64,000 bases of DNA, taken from positions 62,001-126,000 of the forward strand of contig NZ_CP141186.1 in assembly GCF_035609205.1 (NCBI RefSeq). Reading direction: 5' to 3'. The notes below the pieces were generated by a model, which worked only from the letters and a program-made list of their open reading frames with translations, ran no database searches and was not told the origin of the DNA. The translations under genes and the position numbers were made by a program. This document shows, piece by piece, positions 43,720 to 52,848 of the stretch. Numbering within the stretch: the first letter of the stretch is position 1; every line of letters begins with the position of its first letter. The stretch comes from Hymenobacter sp. GOD-10R. Lineage in GTDB: Bacteria; Bacteroidota; Bacteroidia; Cytophagales; Hymenobacteraceae.

Positions 43720-45549
43720 ATGAAACGTTATTTTTTCCGCGCCCTCTTGGCTGCGACTTCCTTGGCGGCGGCAGCAGGCACTTTCTCCTGCAAAGACTAC
43801 CTCGACGTTCTTCCGGGTTCGGCCTACACAAACGAGATGACGTTCAACAGCGTCTCCAACGTGAATAGCGCCGTCATCGGAGCCTACGACCCACTTTCTG
43901 GCGACAACGGCTACGGCGTGCGGCTTTCAACGGGCTATGCCTATGACACCGATGAAGGCCAGAACCGCGCTGGCGCGCCAGACGGTGGCAGCCGCGACGT
44001 GAATCGTTACCGAGTCACGGCTGGTACCACAGAGCTAACGGCGCCGTTTAACACCCTGTATCAAGGTGTGGAGCGGGCGAATATCTGCATCGAGCAGATT
44101 CCCAAAATGGCCCTGTTTACGAGCGGCACGCTGCAGGAGCAACAGCAGCTACGCCGGCTGTATGCTGAGTCTTTGGCGTTGCGCGCACTCTACTACTTGG
44201 AAATTACGCGCAACTGGGGCGATGTGCCGGCCCCTTTCGAGCCGGCGCCACTGAACGGTGATGTCGCCATTGCGTCTACCGACCGCAACATCATCTACGA
44301 CCGACTACTAGACGACCTAGGTCTAGCTTCACGCTACTTGCCCTGGCGCAATCAGGCTGATTATAATGCGTATGAACGCTTCACGAAAGGGGCCGTGAAA
44401 GCTTTGCGCGCACGCATTGCCTTATACCGCGGCGGCTACCAGTCGCGGGAGGGCAAGATGGTGCGCGCCGGCGACTACCTTGATGCGTACCGCGTTGCGC
44501 GGGCCGAGTGCGATACGCTCATCCGCAACCGCGACCAGCATACGCTCAATCCTAGCTTTGAAACCATCTGGCGCAACGTTTCGGGGCTGAAGTTTGACAC
44601 GCAGTACGGCGAAATCATGTTTGAGGTAGCCATGGGCTCGGGCTCGGCGGCTTCCGACAGCAAGCTAGGTTTCAACAACGGACCGCGTCTCTCGCAGCTC
44701 TCGCGCTGGGGCCAGACGGGTGGGGCCATCAGCATTCTGCCCACCTACTTCTACGCCTTCGACTCCACCGACACCCGCCGGGATGTGACCATCACCCTGT
44801 ACCGGTCCGTGGATGCTACGCCCAACACCCTCAACAGCGTGACGGCCACTAGCATCACTGACGGCAAGTTCCGCCGCGACTGGCGCGTGCCGCTGCTGTC
44901 CGGCACCTCACAGAACCTAGGGATGAACTGGCCCGTGGTGCGCTTTGCCGATGTGCTGCTGATGTTTGCCGAAGCCCAAAATGAGTTGGCCGGCCCAACG
45001 GCGGCTTACAATGGCACCACGCCGGTGCAAGCCTTGGAAGAAGTTCGGAAAAGAGCCTTCCCTGCCGCCACTTACAAGGCGCTGCCCGTTAGTCAGACGG
45101 GAACGAAAGATGCCTTCTTCACAGCGCTGGTGAACGAGCGGTGGCTGGAGTTTGGCGGGGAAAGCATCCGCAAGTACGACCTGATTCGCTGGAATTTGCT
45201 GGCTACCAAGATTGCTGAGACCAAAGCCAACCTGACTGCCTTCATGAGTGGCACGGGGGCTTACGCCAGGGTGCCGCAGTACCTGTATGAGTACAACATC
45301 ATGCCGGAGCAGCTGCGCTACGCCCGTTCCTTATACCGGCCTGCGCCCAGCACGGCCACTACCTTCAACGTGACCGTGAACGGCACGACTTACGCCGCTC
45401 GGCGCGTGAGCTGGCGACAAGCCGTGACGGCCACCAGCATTGCCGACGTAGCCTCGGCCTACGTGCCCGGCACCGGCGACGAATTGCTCGCCTTCCCACA
45501 GACCGTCGTGGATACCAATCCGAACCTGAAGCAGAACTACGGCTACTAG
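43720..45549 (+). CDS. SusD/RagB-family lipoprotein, second pair
   Basis: About 609 residues, long for the family. Lipoprotein signal MKRYFFRALLAATSLAAAAGTFSC with an unusual lipobox ending TFSC. SusD features: VSNVNSAVIGAYDPLSGDNGYG, LYAESLALRALYYLEITRNWGDVP, VRFADVLLMFAEAQNELAG, VNERWLEFGGESIRKYDLIRWN. An insertion before the C-terminus (about 540-580) contains PSTATTFNVTVNGTTYAARR. It binds glycan at the surface with the SusC upstream. A terminator follows at 45586. Confidence 0.93.
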   Translation: MKRYFFRALLAATSLAAAAGTFSCKDYLDVLPGSAYTNEMTFNSVSNVNSAVIGAYDPLSGDNGYGVRLSTGYAYDTDEGQNRAGAPDGGSRDVNRYRVTAGTTELTAPFNTLYQGVERANICIEQIPKMALFTSGTLQEQQQLRRLYAESLALRALYYLEITRNWGDVPAPFEPAPLNGDVAIASTDRNIIYDRLLDDLGLASRYLPWRNQADYNAYERFTKGAVKALRARIALYRGGYQSREGKMVRAGDYLDAYRVARAECDTLIRNRDQHTLNPSFETIWRNVSGLKFDTQYGEIMFEVAMGSGSAASDSKLGFNNGPRLSQLSRWGQTGGAISILPTYFYAFDSTDTRRDVTITLYRSVDATPNTLNSVTATSITDGKFRRDWRVPLLSGTSQNLGMNWPVVRFADVLLMFAEAQNELAGPTAAYNGTTPVQALEEVRKRAFPAATYKALPVSQTGTKDAFFTALVNERWLEFGGESIRKYDLIRWNLLATKIAETKANLTAFMSGTGAYARVPQYLYEYNIMPEQLRYARSLYRPAPSTATTFNVTVNGTTYAARRVSWRQAVTATSIADVASAYVPGTGDELLAFPQTVVDTNPNLKQNYGY

Positions 45550-45585
45550 TGGCCCTCGCGGTGGGACGCAGGAAAGCCACTACCT

Positions 45586-45632
45586 AGGCAGCCTTGTAAG
45601 GGAATTCTTTATAAGGCTGCCTTTTATTTTTT
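45586..45632 (+). terminator. Rho-independent terminator after the second SusCD pair
   Basis: AGGCAGCCTT (45586-45595) pairs with AAGGCTGCCT (45613-45622), followed by TTTATTTTTT. It separates the two SusC/SusD units, so the third pair should have its own promoter. Confidence 0.8.
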
Positions 45633-45662
45633 AAGCCTAGCTGGGCTCTTCTACAGCTCTAA

Positions 45663-45696
45663 TAGCTTGCGCGATTCGCGAAAATCGCCTAAGCTA
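45663..45696. promoter_or_regulatory. Interrupted palindrome upstream of the third SusC
   Basis: TAGCTT-2-GCGATT then a 6-bp centre and AATCGC-2-AAGCTA, a 34-bp dyad 67 bp before the SusC ATG. Twelve bp on, CGGTATCGA (45707-45715) matches half of the 39504/39853 operator core on the other strand. Candidate regulator site. Confidence 0.4.
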
Positions 45697-45762
45697 TAAT
45701 GGGGCCGGTATCGACACTAACAATCTTTCTCACACACAGCGCCCACTAAAATCCCCACTATT

Positions 45763-48700
45763 ATGAGAAGAAAACTACTTTTACCAATGAGGCTAACGCC
45801 TGCTCGCCCCACGGGAGCTTGGCGAAACCTAACCTGTACATCATTTCTTTCGCTGTTTTTGGTGGCTACTTGCCCGTCGGTTTCGCTGGCGCGTGGCAGC
45901 CACGAAGCGAATGAATGGGCAGCCGAAGAGGCTGCCCATTCATTCGCTGACCGGGTGATAACCGGTTTTGTGACCGACGAGAAAAATGAGCCGTTGCCCG
46001 GCGTGACCGTCGTGGTAAAAAGCACAAAGCAGGGCGCGACCACCGATGTAGCCGGCAAGTTTCAGGTGACGGTGCCCGAAACCGGCGAGGTGGTGCTTAC
46101 TTTTTCCTACATCGGCTACAAAAGCCAGGACATAGTGGTCGGCAATCGGAAAACGATTACACTGGCCCTAGCTCCCTCCACTAATGCCGTCGACGAGGTC
46201 GTGGTAATCGGCTACGGGGCCGTGCGCAAGAAGGACCTGACCGGAGCTGTATCCCAACTCAAGGGCGAGGAGCTGAAGGAAATTCCGGCCGCCAACGTGC
46301 TAGAAGCTGCCCAGGGCAAGATTGCGGGGGCCGATATCACCCGGAGCAGTGGTCAGACTGGGGCGGCCGTCAACATTAATATCCGCGGCAACCGCTCTAT
46401 CGGCGGCAATAACTCGCCCCTGATTATTGTCGATGGCATTCAGTACAACAGTCTGCAGGACATCAACGCCAACGACATCGAGACGATGGACGTGCTGAAA
46501 GATGCCTCGTCGACTGCCATTTATGGCTCGCGCGGTTCGAACGGCGTCATTCTGATTACCACCAAAAAGGGCAAGTCGAGCAAGCCGGAAATCTCCTTTA
46601 ACACCTACGCGGGCGTTTCGGAGGTCACGATGTACCCAAAGGCCATGGACCTGTACGGCTACCGTGACCTGAAGCGCGAAGCGTGGCGCGCGGCCGGCGT
46701 GTGGAAGAGCCCGGCCGACGACCCCGCCATTTTCACCAACGGAGCCGAGTACCAGGCGTTGCAGGATGGCGTGTGGACGGACTTTCAGGATGAGCTCATT
46801 CACAACGGCTTCCAACAAGATTATCAAGTGGGCGTGCGGGCCGGTACCGACCGCCTGAAGGGGTACGTTTCCGTCGACTACTTCAACGAAAAGGGTATCC
46901 TGAAAATGGATGAACTGAAGCGCTACACCGGCCGCCTCAACGTCGACTTCATCGCCACCGATTGGCTGAAGGTGGGCCTGCAAAGCCAGCTGACGTACTA
47001 CAACCAAAGCGTGCGGCGCGACCCGCTGAACCAAGCCAACAAGATCAGTCCCCTAGGTCCGCTCTACGACGCCAACGGCAATTTCAACTTTATCATGCTG
47101 GACGGCCAAACCGCCAGCCCCCTTTCGGACGAGCAACCGAATGTGTTTAAGGGGCAGGTGCTGACCACGCGCACGCTGACCAACGGCTACGTGGAACTGA
47201 CGCCCGTGCAGGGCCTCATGATTCGCAGCACGCTAGGGGTCAACCTGTCGTCGGCGCGCGACGGCGCGTATATGTCGCCCAAATCCATCGACCGGTCACT
47301 CTCGGGCAAGTCGCTGGCTACGTACAACACCAGCAACAGCCGTGGCATCAACTGGGAAAACGTGGCTACTTACCAGCGGGAGTTTGGCAAGCACGCCCTC
47401 ACCGTGACGGGCATCGCCAGCTACCTAGGTAACACCTCCGACAACGCAGCGGCCTCGGGCGTCAACCAGTTGCTGCCTTCGCAGCTTTTCTACGCGCTGG
47501 GTAGCGCCACCGAGGAAATCAAGATCAACTCGGCTTATTCGCAGAACAACCTGGTATCGTTTGCGGCACGCATCAACTACGCTTTCCGCGACCGATATTT
47601 GCTGACGGTGACGGCCCGCGAAGACGGATCGTCGAAGCTGGCGGTGGGCAACAAATGGACGTTCTTTCCGTCGGCCGCCCTCGCTTGGCGTATTGTGGAT
47701 GAACCGTTTATGCAGGGTATCAAAGGTCTGACCGACCTAAAGCTGCGCACCAGCTACGGCGTGGCCGGCAACGACCCTTCCGGGCCCTATGCCACCCAGA
47801 CCACGCTCACGCGCATTGCCTTTGGCTACGACGACGTGCCGTATCCGGCCTACACGTTTTCGCGCAACGTGGGCAACGCGGCCCTCGGTTGGGAGCTGTC
47901 GTACACCAAGAACATCGGCTTAGATGTGGGTGTATTCAATGGCCGGCTGGCGGGTTCTGTCGACTACTACGACACCCGCACCCGCGACCTGCTGCTGGAT
48001 CGGGGCCTACCTCCCACGACGGGCGTAACCACGGTGAAGCAGAACATCGGCCGCACGCGCAACCGGGGCGTGGAAGTCTCGCTGACCAGCACCAACATCA
48101 AAGCCAAAGACCTGACCTGGACCAGCACGCTCACCTTTACGCGCAACAAAGAGGAGATTACCGAACTCGTAACCAATGGCAACGACGTGGGCAATGGCTG
48201 GTTTATCGGGCAGCCCATCAGCGTGCACTACGACTACGAGAAGCTAGGTATCTGGCAAACTAATGAAGCCGACCAGGCCGCCAAAATCCAGCCCACCCAG
48301 GTGCCGGGCGAAATCAAGGTAAAGGACCAGAATGGCGACGGCAAGATTGACGCCATCAACGACCGGATCATCTTGGGCAGCCCGCGCCCGAAGTGGAGCG
48401 GCGGTCTTGATAACACGATACGCTACAAGGGCTTTGACCTGAACTTCTTCATCTACGCCCGCATCGGCCAGATGATTAACTCCGACCGCTCGGCGCGCTT
48501 CGACTACCAGGGCATTGGCAACAGCACGGCCGGCCTCGACTATTGGACGCCCGAAAACCCGACCAATGCCTACCCGCGCCCCAACAAGAACGGGGGCGGG
48601 AAATACCTCTCCACGCTGGCTTACCAGAACGGCTCGTTTGGCCGCATCCGGAATGTTACGATCGGCTACAACTTCTCTAAGACGTTGCTGCCCAAGGCGA

Positions 48701-48837
48701 TTAGCGGGGTTCGGTTGTACGTGACGGGCAAGAACCTGTACACCTTCACCAAGCTAAACTACGACCCGGAGCGGGGCGGCGGCGAAAGCTTCCCCATGAC
48801 CAAGCTGTATGTAGTTGGTCTGAATGCCACGTTCTAA
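45763..48837 (+). CDS. SusC-family TonB-dependent transporter, third pair
   Basis: About 1024 residues. A hydrophobic segment (FLSLFLVATCPSVSLA) ends the signal region; then VITGFVTDEKNEPLPGVTVVVK, plug (VVVIGYGAVRKKDLTGAVSQL, SPLIIVDGIQY, DIETMDVLKDASSTAIYGSRG) and barrel. The segment encoding EANEWAAEEAAHSFA is a 19-bp perfect DNA hairpin (45906-45948). Together with the SusD 22 bp downstream and the pectin enzymes after it, likely an importer of galacturonan or rhamnogalacturonan fragments (inference). A second start, 8 codons in, is possible. Confidence 0.93.
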   Translation: MRRKLLLPMRLTPARPTGAWRNLTCTSFLSLFLVATCPSVSLARGSHEANEWAAEEAAHSFADRVITGFVTDEKNEPLPGVTVVVKSTKQGATTDVAGKFQVTVPETGEVVLTFSYIGYKSQDIVVGNRKTITLALAPSTNAVDEVVVIGYGAVRKKDLTGAVSQLKGEELKEIPAANVLEAAQGKIAGADITRSSGQTGAAVNINIRGNRSIGGNNSPLIIVDGIQYNSLQDINANDIETMDVLKDASSTAIYGSRGSNGVILITTKKGKSSKPEISFNTYAGVSEVTMYPKAMDLYGYRDLKREAWRAAGVWKSPADDPAIFTNGAEYQALQDGVWTDFQDELIHNGFQQDYQVGVRAGTDRLKGYVSVDYFNEKGILKMDELKRYTGRLNVDFIATDWLKVGLQSQLTYYNQSVRRDPLNQANKISPLGPLYDANGNFNFIMLDGQTASPLSDEQPNVFKGQVLTTRTLTNGYVELTPVQGLMIRSTLGVNLSSARDGAYMSPKSIDRSLSGKSLATYNTSNSRGINWENVATYQREFGKHALTVTGIASYLGNTSDNAAASGVNQLLPSQLFYALGSATEEIKINSAYSQNNLVSFAARINYAFRDRYLLTVTAREDGSSKLAVGNKWTFFPSAALAWRIVDEPFMQGIKGLTDLKLRTSYGVAGNDPSGPYATQTTLTRIAFGYDDVPYPAYTFSRNVGNAALGWELSYTKNIGLDVGVFNGRLAGSVDYYDTRTRDLLLDRGLPPTTGVTTVKQNIGRTRNRGVEVSLTSTNIKAKDLTWTSTLTFTRNKEEITELVTNGNDVGNGWFIGQPISVHYDYEKLGIWQTNEADQAAKIQPTQVPGEIKVKDQNGDGKIDAINDRIILGSPRPKWSGGLDNTIRYKGFDLNFFIYARIGQMINSDRSARFDYQGIGNSTAGLDYWTPENPTNAYPRPNKNGGGKYLSTLAYQNGSFGRIRNVTIGYNFSKTLLPKAISGVRLYVTGKNLYTFTKLNYDPERGGGESFPMTKLYVVGLNATF
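45906..45948 (+). repeat. Perfect 19-bp hairpin within the SusC coding sequence
   Basis: Left arm AGCGAATGAATGGGCAGCC (45906-45924), 5-nt loop, right arm GGCTGCCCATTCATTCGCT (45930-45948). In mRNA this would be a very stable stem about 145-185 nt after the start codon, in the linker before the first folded domain. Confidence 0.7.
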
Positions 48838-48858
48838 CCCTAGCATCCCATCCATCCC

Positions 48859-50502
48859 ATGAAAGCTTTTTTCACTAAAAAGGGGGTGCTAACCCTCTCC
48901 TTGCTCACGCTGTTTTCGTGCGACAAAACGCTCGAGGAATATAACCCGAGCGGGCTGACCGCCGACACCGTGTACACCACGCCCGAGGGCTTCGAAACCT
49001 TGGTCAATGCGGCGTATTCGTACCAGCGCTGGTGGTACGGCAAGGAGGAAGCCCACAACATTGCCGAAATGGGCACCGACATCTGGACCAGTGCCTCTGG
49101 TGACACCGACCGAGGCCTGAGCCAGTACCTCAACCTGCAAGGCACCAATACGTACCTGGCCACCGAATGGCGCGAGCTGTACGCGGCCGTGAACCTGTGC
49201 AACGGCGGCCTAGCCCGCATTGACAAAGCCGGCCTCTCGGCCACGCTGCGGCCCATTCGGGAGGGCGAGCTGCGGTTTCTGCGCGCCTTCTACTACTGGC
49301 ACATCGTGGAAACCTGGGGCGGCGTGCACTTCACCACTGAGGAAACCAGTGGGGTAGTTTCTACCGCTAACCGCACGCCCGAAAGTACGTTTTACGAGCT
49401 GATTATCTCAGACTTACTCGCAGCCGTCGACAAGCTGCCCGCTACCCAGCCGCAATATGGCAAAGTGACCAAAGGCGCCGCGCAGGCCTTTCTGGCGCGC
49501 ATTTACCTGACGCGGGGCATGAACCAGGAAGCCCTGACTATGGCCCAGGCGGTAATAGCCAACACTGCGTATCGGCTCGAACCCAACTACGCTGACCTGT
49601 GGAAGATGAGCAATCTGAAAACCCGGGAAGCCATCTACGTCGTGGATTACTCGTCTAACCTAGCTCTCAACGACCTCGCTAACACCACGTTTAACCCCTA
49701 CGGACACGGCCGAGGCGGCAACAACGCCCACTTGCTGTACATCATGAAGTACGACGACCGGCCCGGCATGGTGCGCGACATCCCGAACGGGCGTCCCTTC
49801 AACCGCTACATGCCCACCCGCTTCCTGCTCGATTTGTACAGCACCAACGACGCCCGCTACGAAGGTTCCTTCAACGAGGTGTGGTACGCCAACTCTACCA
49901 CCCGGCCCGCCGGCATGGCCCTGGGCGACACGGCCGTGTACTGTACCCGCCGCGAAGTTCCGGATGCGTATGAGGCCACCCGCAAGTACCAGACGGTGGA
50001 CCGCAGCAAGATCTACAACGCCAACGGCACGGTGAAAGACGGCCTGCGCTACCCTAGCCTCACCAAGTTTATGGACCCCACCCGGCCCAGCTTGAACGAA
50101 GCGCAAAGTGCCCGCGACGTATTCGTCATCCGACTGGCCGAAGTGTACCTGATTGCCGCCGAAGCGCAGCTGAAGCTAGGTAACACGCAAGCCGCTGCCG
50201 ACTACGTGAACGTGCTGCGCACCCGCGCCGCCAAACCCGGCCGCGCCGCCGCCATGCAGGTGAATGCCGCGCAAATGTCCCTGGACTTTATGCTGGATGA
50301 GCGGGCTCGTGAACTGGCCGGCGAGCAGCTCCGCTGGTTTGACCTAAAGCGCACCGGCAAGCTAGTGGACCGCATCAAACTCTACTCGCCAGATAATGCG
50401 GTGAACATTCAATCCTATCACACGCTACGGCCCATTCCGCAAACGCAGCTAGATGCCGTGACCAACAAGAGTGAGTTCACGCAAAATCTTGGTTATCAAT
50501 AG
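48859..50502 (+). CDS. SusD/RagB-family lipoprotein, third pair
   Basis: About 547 residues. Signal MKAFFTKKGVLTLSLLTLFSC with lipobox LFSC. Features: YTTPEGFETLVNAAYSYQRWW, REGELRFLRAFYYWHIVETWGGVHF, VTKGAAQAFLARIYLTRG, DVFVIRLAEVYLIAAEAQLKLG, LDERARELAGEQLRWFDLKRTG. Pairs with the SusC 22 bp upstream. Its stop is followed by a 12-bp stem-loop (50509-50539). Confidence 0.93.
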   Translation: MKAFFTKKGVLTLSLLTLFSCDKTLEEYNPSGLTADTVYTTPEGFETLVNAAYSYQRWWYGKEEAHNIAEMGTDIWTSASGDTDRGLSQYLNLQGTNTYLATEWRELYAAVNLCNGGLARIDKAGLSATLRPIREGELRFLRAFYYWHIVETWGGVHFTTEETSGVVSTANRTPESTFYELIISDLLAAVDKLPATQPQYGKVTKGAAQAFLARIYLTRGMNQEALTMAQAVIANTAYRLEPNYADLWKMSNLKTREAIYVVDYSSNLALNDLANTTFNPYGHGRGGNNAHLLYIMKYDDRPGMVRDIPNGRPFNRYMPTRFLLDLYSTNDARYEGSFNEVWYANSTTRPAGMALGDTAVYCTRREVPDAYEATRKYQTVDRSKIYNANGTVKDGLRYPSLTKFMDPTRPSLNEAQSARDVFVIRLAEVYLIAAEAQLKLGNTQAAADYVNVLRTRAAKPGRAAAMQVNAAQMSLDFMLDERARELAGEQLRWFDLKRTGKLVDRIKLYSPDNAVNIQSYHTLRPIPQTQLDAVTNKSEFTQNLGYQ

Positions 50503-50508
50503 GCCCAA

Positions 50509-50539
50509 TTGACTAACCTAGCTTTTATAGGTTAGTCAA
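50509..50539 (+). terminator. Stem-loop after the third SusD
   Basis: TTGACTAACCTA (50509-50520), 7-nt loop, TAGGTTAGTCAA (50528-50539): a perfect 12-bp stem 6 bp after the stop. No T-run, so termination is uncertain. Confidence 0.45.
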
Positions 50540-50545
50540 CTGTCC

Positions 50546-50572
50546 GTCATGCTGAGCCTGTTGAAGCATCTC
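50546..50572. repeat. Dispersed-repeat-like sequence
   Basis: GTCATGCTGAGC, six bases, then TGAAGCATCTC. I recall this kind of element (GTCATGCTGAGC...GAAGCATCTC) as a frequent intergenic repeat in Hymenobacter and some other genomes; only one copy is in this window. It abuts the pectinesterase remnant. Confidence 0.45.
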
Positions 50573-50776
50573 CAGCCTGACAATGAAAAGACTGCCTACT
50601 ACGCCGAGTACCAGTCGAAGGGTCCCGGTGCTAACACCAAAGACCGAGTGAAGTGGAGCAAACAGCTTACCAACAAGGAGGCCAAACAATACACGCTCAA
50701 AAACATCTTCGCGGGCGCTGAGCCTTGGCTGCCCGAAACAAAACCAACGCCGTCCTCAACGGCTGCCCAGCAATAG
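50549..50776 (+). pseudogene. C-terminal remnant of a pectin methylesterase (CE8)
   Basis: The segment TAYYAEYQSKGPGANTKD followed by RVKWSKQLTNKEAKQYTLKN and IFAGAEPWLP matches the C-terminal end of bacterial pectinesterases, which ends in such a Gly-Pro-Gly-Ala-Asn ... Trp-Leu-Pro stretch. Only about 65 residues of the usual 320 remain, and the catalytic part is missing. The upstream breakpoint coincides with the dispersed-repeat-like sequence at 50546-50572. The open frame itself begins inside that repeat, so it is unlikely to make a useful protein. It sits 19 bp before the GH28 gene, where an intact CE8 would be expected in a pectin locus. Confidence 0.75.
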
Positions 50777-50795
50777 CTCAACCTAGGTTTTCGCC

Positions 50796-52466
50796 ATGAA
50801 GCTTTCTCTCTCCCTGCCCGTGGCGCTGCTGACGGCCGCGCTGTTAGGCGCTGCACAGTCAACTCACGCACAGTCGTCCACCGAGTTTTCCTGGTCGCAC
50901 CTGCCGACGGCGCAGCAGCCCACCTTCAAAGCCGATACGTTCAACATCACGCGCTACGGCGCCAAGCCCGACGGCCTCACGCTGAACACGCAAAGCATCA
51001 ACGCCGCCATTGCCGATTGCAGCAGCAAGGGCGGAGGCGTGGTGCTGGTGCCGCAAGGATTGTGGCTGACGGGGCCCGTTGAGTTGAAAAGCAACGTGAA
51101 CCTGCACTTGGTGCGGGCCGCCGTGTTGCAGTTCTCCGCCGACTTCAACCAGTACCCGTTGGTGCTGGGCAGCTACGAAGGCCAGCCTTCCTACCGCAAC
51201 CAGTCGCCGCTTTCGGGCACGGGGCTGGAGAACGTGGCCATTACCGGGCACGGCATCGTCGATGGCAACGGCGATGCCTGGCGCATGGTGGGCCGCGACA
51301 AGCTGACGGAACGGGAGTGGAAAAGCAAGGTAGCCTCGGGTGGCTCGGTCAGTGAGGACGGCAAGGTGTGGTACCCTTCGGAAAAGTCGCGGCTCGGTGC
51401 CAAAACCCCGAATGCTAGCGCGCCGGGCCGGACCAAAGCCGAGTACGAGGCCGTAAAGGATTACCTGCGGCCCAACATGGTGGTGCTCACCAGCTGCAAA
51501 AAGGTGCTGCTTCAGGACGTGACCTTTCAGAACTCGCCGGCCTGGTGCCTGCACCCGATCATGTGCCAAGACCTGACCGTGCGCAACGCGCTAGTCCGCA
51601 ACCCCGACTACGCCCAGAACGGCGACGGGCTCGACATCGAATCGTGCCGCAACGTGCTGGTGGAAGGCAGCACCTTCGACGTAGGCGATGACGGTATCTG
51701 CATCAAATCGGGCAAAGATGAGGAAGGCCGCAAGCGTGGCATCCCCACCGAAAACGCGCTGATTCGCAATAATGTGGTGTACCGGGCGCACGGCGGCTTC
51801 GTCATTGGCTCGGAAATGTCGGGCGGGGCCCGCAACCTGTTCGTGGAGAACTGCACCTTCATGGGCACCGACATCGGGCTGCGCTTCAAAACGGCCCGCG
51901 GCCGGGGCGGCGTGGTGGAGAACATCCACGTGCGCAACATCGCCATGAAGGACATTGTGCACGACGCCATCTTGTTCGACATGTACTACTTCATGAAGCC
52001 GCCCGCTAAGCTAGCCGACGGCCAAGCAGCACCCGAGTCGGTTCCGGCTGTGACGGAAGCCACCCCGCGCTTTCAGAACTTCACCATCCGCAACGTCGTG
52101 TGCGACGGGGCTGAGCGTGGCATTTTCCTGCGGGGCCTGCCCGAAATGAGCGTCCGGCAAATCAGCCTCGACCACCTCGTCTTAAAGGTTAACAAGGGTG
52201 TGGAGCTGATTGAGGCCCAAGACATTCGCATCAGCAATCTGCGGCTCGAAACCAAAGCGGCAGCACCCGTGGTGTACGTGGAAAACAGCCGCAACATCAG
52301 CTTCGACGGCATGCAAGTAAACGCGCCTACTAACCAGGCTTTGTTCAGCGTGAGCGGCAACCGCACCGAAAAGATTACCGCCGCTCGCACCGAGGCGGGC
52401 AAAGGACGCACGCCCATCGAGGCGAAAGCCGGCGCGAGTGTCAAGGCGCTCAAGGTAAAAAGCTAA
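50796..52466 (+). CDS. Glycoside hydrolase family 28 (polygalacturonase)
   Basis: About 556 residues. Signal peptide (LSLPVALLTAALLGAAQSTHAQ) and a right-handed beta-helix. GH28 marks: NITRYGAKPDG start, PDYAQNGDGLDIESC near residue 270 (replacing the common NTD), FDVGDDGICIKSG near 295 (catalytic Asp pair), AHGGFVIGSEMSGG near 330 and GLRFKTARGRGG near 360 (the RIK-type substrate residues). It cleaves alpha-1,4-galacturonic acid links, probably at chain ends, outside or in the periplasm. Downstream of the SusCD pair and the esterase remnant, it defines the locus as pectin-directed. Confidence 0.93.
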   Translation: MKLSLSLPVALLTAALLGAAQSTHAQSSTEFSWSHLPTAQQPTFKADTFNITRYGAKPDGLTLNTQSINAAIADCSSKGGGVVLVPQGLWLTGPVELKSNVNLHLVRAAVLQFSADFNQYPLVLGSYEGQPSYRNQSPLSGTGLENVAITGHGIVDGNGDAWRMVGRDKLTEREWKSKVASGGSVSEDGKVWYPSEKSRLGAKTPNASAPGRTKAEYEAVKDYLRPNMVVLTSCKKVLLQDVTFQNSPAWCLHPIMCQDLTVRNALVRNPDYAQNGDGLDIESCRNVLVEGSTFDVGDDGICIKSGKDEEGRKRGIPTENALIRNNVVYRAHGGFVIGSEMSGGARNLFVENCTFMGTDIGLRFKTARGRGGVVENIHVRNIAMKDIVHDAILFDMYYFMKPPAKLADGQAAPESVPAVTEATPRFQNFTIRNVVCDGAERGIFLRGLPEMSVRQISLDHLVLKVNKGVELIEAQDIRISNLRLETKAAAPVVYVENSRNISFDGMQVNAPTNQALFSVSGNRTEKITAARTEAGKGRTPIEAKAGASVKALKVKS

Positions 52467-52848
52467 GATGCAGGCGGCATTTAACACTGGCTACGGCTCT
52501 TTACCAGCTAGGCCGAACAAAAACAGCTCTCTTTCAACTAGAGGACTATTTTCAACTGTCTTGTTCACTTAAATTAACATGGCTGTTGCAGAACGCTCAA
52601 TAGGGAATCTGCTGGACAGAAAAGCGTTTGAAACAGGCTAAAATAGACCTTGCTGCCCTTGTTCTCCGTAAACAATGGATTAAACATAGTTTCTCAGAAT
52701 ACCAATAGATTTCTAAAACAGTCACAATACTTTGCTGAACGCTTTCGTTCCTAAGCAAACGGTCCCTAGAATGCAGATTTTAGGAACCGTTTTTCGTGGG
52801 TAATTCGAACATTTCTTACAAGAGAACAAGCTAGCCGTGTATGGCCTT
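52467..52848. other. Gene-free stretch with one transposon-end-like sequence
   Basis: No convincing gene. GGCTGTTGCAGAAC at 52581-52594 equals the left end of the MITE-like element at 53419-53564; I found no matching right end nearby, so it may be a decayed copy. A short inverted motif ACGGTCCCTAGAA...TTAGGAACCGTTT near 52758-52795 could terminate the 52849 gene. Confidence 0.45.

Noticed and set aside
52581..52594. A second complete insertion element beginning at GGCTGTTGCAGAAC
   Set aside because: No matching right end or transposase frame was found in the following 800 bp before the next element.
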